Of a DNA stretch of 64,000 bases, positions 60,704-64,000 are shown piece by piece. Source of the DNA: Kwoniella bestiolae CBS 10118 (lineage: Eukaryota; Basidiomycota; Tremellomycetes; Tremellales; Cryptococcaceae); assembly GCF_000512585.2 (NCBI RefSeq), contig NC_089245.1, positions 1,736,001-1,800,000 on the forward strand. The letters run 5' to 3'. The position numbers and the translations under genes are program-made. The stretch's first letter is position 1; each line of letters begins with the position of its first letter. The notes beneath the pieces were generated by a model. That model did no database searches, was not told the origin of the DNA, and worked only from the letters and a program-made list of their open reading frames with translations.

Positions 60704-60837
60704 TGTTAGTACAAATAGCATGAGTCGAAGAAAGGTTGTTTTCTGTTGTTGCTCAATGGTTACAGTTAGTTGTATGCTTTTGGAATGTGAAATGCATTGC
60801 TATGGTATCGTACAATATGTAACGCAAGGTCTCAAGC

Positions 60838-61434
60838 CTACGTGATGAATCTTGTACTGCTACCGCCAATAAGATCCGTACTTGTTGTAGGATTTGGCAG
60901 TAAATGGAATGTCTGTTTACCCGCTTTGGTCAACTTCCAACTTTGATCTAGCGGATCTGACTGTCCAGCAGCGGTGGTGGAAGGTTCCGTGAATTTCTGA
61001 ATGTTGCTGGATAAGCTGCCTGTAGTTTTGAGAATGACAAGGAAAGCGAACTTACATTCTGAGAAGAGTTGAGGAGCCCGAACAACGTATTCTGTAAATC
61101 CCTATCTTGGTCCTCTGATGCTGATAGGTCACCTTTGGGCACCTGGTCTGCAGTCGACGATTGTGATCGTTCGATATCTCGTAGACTAGGTATGAGCAGC
61201 GCATGCTGATCGGTCGTCCAGAAATTACGTATAGTAGGTTGAATCTACAGTACAATACCCGCCCAGCGATATGATATCAACACACTGTAGTAGTCAAGCA
61301 AGGGAATGAAGGCTATCACCTGCACATACCTTCAGATCGGTCGCTCTAGCTACGAAGCCAGCGAATATAGCTTGACAGCCTGATATCCATCTTTCATGGG
61401 GGTTCGATCTGATAAGGAAGGGGGTGAATGTCAT
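60838..61434 (-). CDS. Small hypothetical protein
   Basis: Three exons give about 150 residues. The start is MTFTPFLIRSNPHERWISGC and continues QAIFAGFVARATDLK. The second exon carries IQPTIRNFWTTDQHALLIPS, a Ser/Gln/Asp-rich stretch (SSTADQVPKGDLSASEDQD) and LQNTLFGLLNSSQN. The third carries KFTEPSTTAAGQSDPLDQSW, WKLTKAGKQTFHLLPNPTT and the end STRFIT. Splice joins preserve the frame (AAG|GTATGT, AAT|GTAAGT donors; TAG and CAG acceptors). No signal peptide or known motif is visible. It ends close (about 135 bp) to the convergent BEACH gene. Unrecognised; a pre-sequence-like basic/aromatic N-terminus would allow mitochondrial import, but this is speculation. Confidence 0.6.
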
Positions 61435-61942
61435 TTCGTGGCTGTCCCGATGTATGTGAGCTGAATAATGAGATTGCGAGTAGGGGGGAATGCGTAGAAT
61501 TAACTAGTTCGTATGTTTATCATATATTGCAGTGAGTTTTCAGCTGCGCTTTATCGATTAATAGTGATAGAGCGCTGATCATGACAATGAGAAGGATCGA
61601 CTCGACATGGAGTATATCAAGATAGGGGTCGGGATACAAAGGATGGACGATGGGATTTGATGAAAGGAGATACTCTCGATGTCAGTGTGAACGACATGTA
61701 ATGAGTTCTAGTCTTCTTCGTTCGAAATAACGATTATCCCCTGTGTATGTAGTCTTCACGCTTGATATGAGAGGCGCAGTCAGTACAAGAGACTCACATA
61801 CATGCCAATCTCGAGACATAAATAAATCACTACAATATAATATCTTCTTCTGACCATATCTCAATCCACTACTCTCACTGAAGGTCTTCATTTCATCTCG
61901 TGTATGACAAGTCTCCGCTCTCTTTCAATCCACGCACTGGTA
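61435..61942. other. Intergenic region
   Basis: Promoter of the small hypothetical gene and 3' flank of the SYLF gene. A minus frame at 61682-61891 has no support. Confidence 0.5.
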
Positions 61943-63598
61943 CTAGGGAGCAGTCGCATCGAAGACCGTCTTATTACCTGCCCCTGGGAAAGCGGCAGGC
62001 GGAACGGATGGTACGTTCGAAGAAGGAGGAACAGTCGAAGCAGACGCAGACGCTGGAGCCGCTGTTGTAGGGTATCCTGTCGAGGGACTAGGCACAGGTA
62101 ACGGTTGGCCTTCTTGGCCTGGCACGTAAGCTTCGGCTGGAAGACCAGATTCATCGAGACCTTCCGCGGCTGTATCGTCACGTGGGAAGTCAGCTTGCCG
62201 TCTTTGAGCGTTCACATATGTCTTGGTAATTATGCTGTTGCTGAGAAGGTCGACTCACCTTCAATGATGTCGTACATCTCTCCAGCGATTTCAGGAGCTG
62301 GTACTCTTCCACTGAACACGATATCAGCATGATCATCCGGTAACCAGCTTCATAAGTTTTCCATAGACGCATACTCACGTCAAGATATCCGTTGAGGAAA
62401 TGGTACTTCCATAGAAATCCCTATTTGCATCTTTTCTCTCCACCAGGATCGTACCGTCCAGTGTCAATCCAGCGAAGAGACCTGAGTTTGAATCTGATCA
62501 GCTCATAATCCCACCATTTAGTCATTAAGGTTCATGACGAGGCATTCCAATCCCAATCCGACTTACCCTTTGATCTACTATAACTGAACATGGGAGCAGG
62601 ATTGGCCAAAGAAGCTGAGACCTGTCCTCCTGTACCGATAGGGCCGGCCGCGGCTGAGATACCACCTTCGTAACAGATTATACATTAGCATGACTTCTAC
62701 CCATCCAGAAAAGCATTGGACGGAGTTACAGAGGGAAATTAAGCTCACCTCCTACAGTGACGTTACCACCCCGAGAGAAAGCTTTGACGGCCTCGTCGGA
62801 GTTGAGAACGATGACCACCTCGGTGAGGTCTATGTTACGTTGTAACAATATCAGCAATGTTGTCAATGTTGTCTGGGTGTATATGGCATACATGGTATGC
62901 ACATCTGATCACAAGACAATGGGTACATTTTCAGAAGAGGTATGCTCACTCACCTGCACCAATTTGTAATCCCCATCCAACACCCGCGGTAGCTATACAA
63001 CTAGGAGCGCTCCAACTCCCATCAGGTAGACGAGCAATGACCAGTCCCGAACCTGCTTTACCGGAGAAGACGAACCCCGCTTTGAGGATGGTAAATACGG
63101 CGAGACCTGCATACAAATGTCAGCTCAAGTCACGCAGCCAAATCCACGATGATGGCTTTCAAACATCAGATGTTAGGAACCGAAAAATTAAAACCCACCT
63201 TTAGCCTTCTGAAGTACTGCTTTGGGAATCGAGTTCAGCGCTGTTCGAGGAGCTGTAGGGTCGGCTGAGAATCACCGCAACATCTCTATCAGTACATAAA
63301 TTTCATATGACGGGGGACGGGGGGGTCAAGATGAGCAGTACTCACCCAGGAAACTCTTTAGTATCTTTGCTGCTTTCTGCGATTCACCAGGCAAAGAGAA
63401 CGATTGCATCAAGTTGGATCCGCCCGATGCGGCTCTCGTTTGGCCATCCTGTACCATGCGTGTAGAGCCCATCAGCGCTAGAGCACACACAGACAGATCC
63501 ATGTGTTGAGATTGAGCAAAGTGGAGTAAGATGAAGGATGAACATACCTTGAAAGCAGCCTGTGCTTTCCCCAGAAACCCACCAAATTTGCTTTGCAT
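61943..63598 (-). CDS. YSC84: SYLF-domain protein (Ysc84/SH3YL1 family) without SH3 domain
   Basis: The first exon (63548-63598) encodes MQSKFGGFLGKAQAAFK; later exons carry GESQKAAKILKSFLG, PKAVLQKAKGLAVFTILKAG followed by FVFSGKAGSGLVIARLPDGS and WSAPSCIATAGVGWGLQIGA. DLTEVVIVLNSDEAVKAFSR and GGNVTVGGGISAAAGPIG follow, then FSYSRSKGLFAGLTLDGTIL and VERKDANRDFYGS. These are the defining blocks of the SYLF domain, which binds phosphoinositides and actin in yeast Ysc84/Lsb3 at endocytic sites. The tail after SGRVPAPEIAGEMYDIIE is Pro/Ser/Ala-rich (GYPTTAAPASASASTVPPSS) and ends at NKTVFDATAP. No SH3 domain follows, unlike yeast Ysc84 and animal SH3YL1. About 330 residues. ATG 63598 was chosen because it opens the conserved N-terminal helix. 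Confidence 0.92.
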
Positions 63599-64000
63599 GT
63601 TGGCTACTGACTTGATATCTATCTCGGAAGTTGAGTGAGGTGCTCTGATAAGTATGTATATGACAAGGAAAATAGGATGATGAGAGGTGAAATGTGGTGG
63701 TTTGTTATATAAGAGATTGTGCCAACAACGGATAGATAGCAGCTTTAACCCGGATACATCATCGCACAGCAGTATAACGTCATCACCATACACTCTCTAT
63801 TCTGACAACTCGACCTGATTTCTCACGCTCCTTCTGCACTCGCCTTTTTATGCTATCTATCAATGTAATGCGATTCAATCAGTAACTCTGTCAATACGAA
63901 CAATGCTATCATGCAACGCGACCACAGCTAATCCGATCAAATCTGCATTTCGAAATGTTTTTTGTATATATATTGCTATGCGAGAGAGAAAGAGAAAAAA
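63599..64000. other. Window edge, promoter of the SYLF gene
   Basis: An in-frame stretch upstream of 63598 contains no conserved sequence and is taken as leader. The final bases are purine-rich (gagagagaaagagaaaaaa). No further gene is visible. Confidence 0.45.

Overview
This is nuclear DNA of a basidiomycete fungus, most likely a tremellomycete of the Cryptococcus/Kwoniella type. The evidence is dense short introns (mostly 45-110 nt, GTGAGT or GTAAGT donors, CTAAT/CTGAC branch sites, TAG or CAG acceptors), several very short exons, and secreted proteins carrying the CPL1-like cysteine domain known from Cryptococcus. The clade is an inference, because no rRNA or other marker lies in the window. 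I found no transposons, CRISPR arrays, tRNAs or rRNAs. Gene models were built by hand. Where exon positions are listed, I checked that they keep the reading frame.

Layout, left to right: REV7, a HORMA-domain DNA-damage-tolerance protein (+, 960-2211). Three tandem glycine/histidine-rich paralogues (-, 2547-6764). A small unknown gene (+, 7924-8436). A Met/Gly-rich CipC-like gene (-, 8752-11082) with two possible C-termini. A possible 45-codon gene (+, 12350). A single-pass membrane protein (-, 12608-14829). A zinc-motif and low-complexity protein (-, 15968-18116). An ACT-domain protein resembling the amino-acid sensor CASTOR (-, 19324-21400). Four tandem secreted proteins, each with two WSC-like cysteine modules, a dibasic linker and a CPL1-like domain (-, 22970-30777). 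Three tandem multi-pass membrane proteins (-, 31779-38650). Glutamate-cysteine ligase GSH1 (-, 40510-43610). A DUF6699-like gene built of very small exons (+, 45234-47133). Two Ala/Ser/Gly-rich secreted, probably GPI-anchored proteins (+, 48137-50637). A very large BEACH-WD40 protein with a C-terminal FYVE-like zinc motif (+, 51249-60703). A small unknown gene (-, 60838-61434). A Ysc84-type SYLF-domain protein (-, 61943-63598).

The window mixes housekeeping genes (translesion synthesis, glutathione synthesis, membrane traffic, endocytic actin, possible nutrient sensing) with four local gene-family expansions. The expansions are three Gly-rich proteins, four CPL1-type proteins, three 7TM-like proteins and two GPI-like proteins. 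Nearly all of these are surface-directed or low-complexity proteins, and most start about 100-145 bp downstream of a clear TATA box. The most notable region is 22970-38650, where four secreted cysteine-rich proteins with conserved processing-type linkers sit beside three receptor-like membrane proteins. In one of the latter, a stop codon is followed by 25 more in-frame codons.
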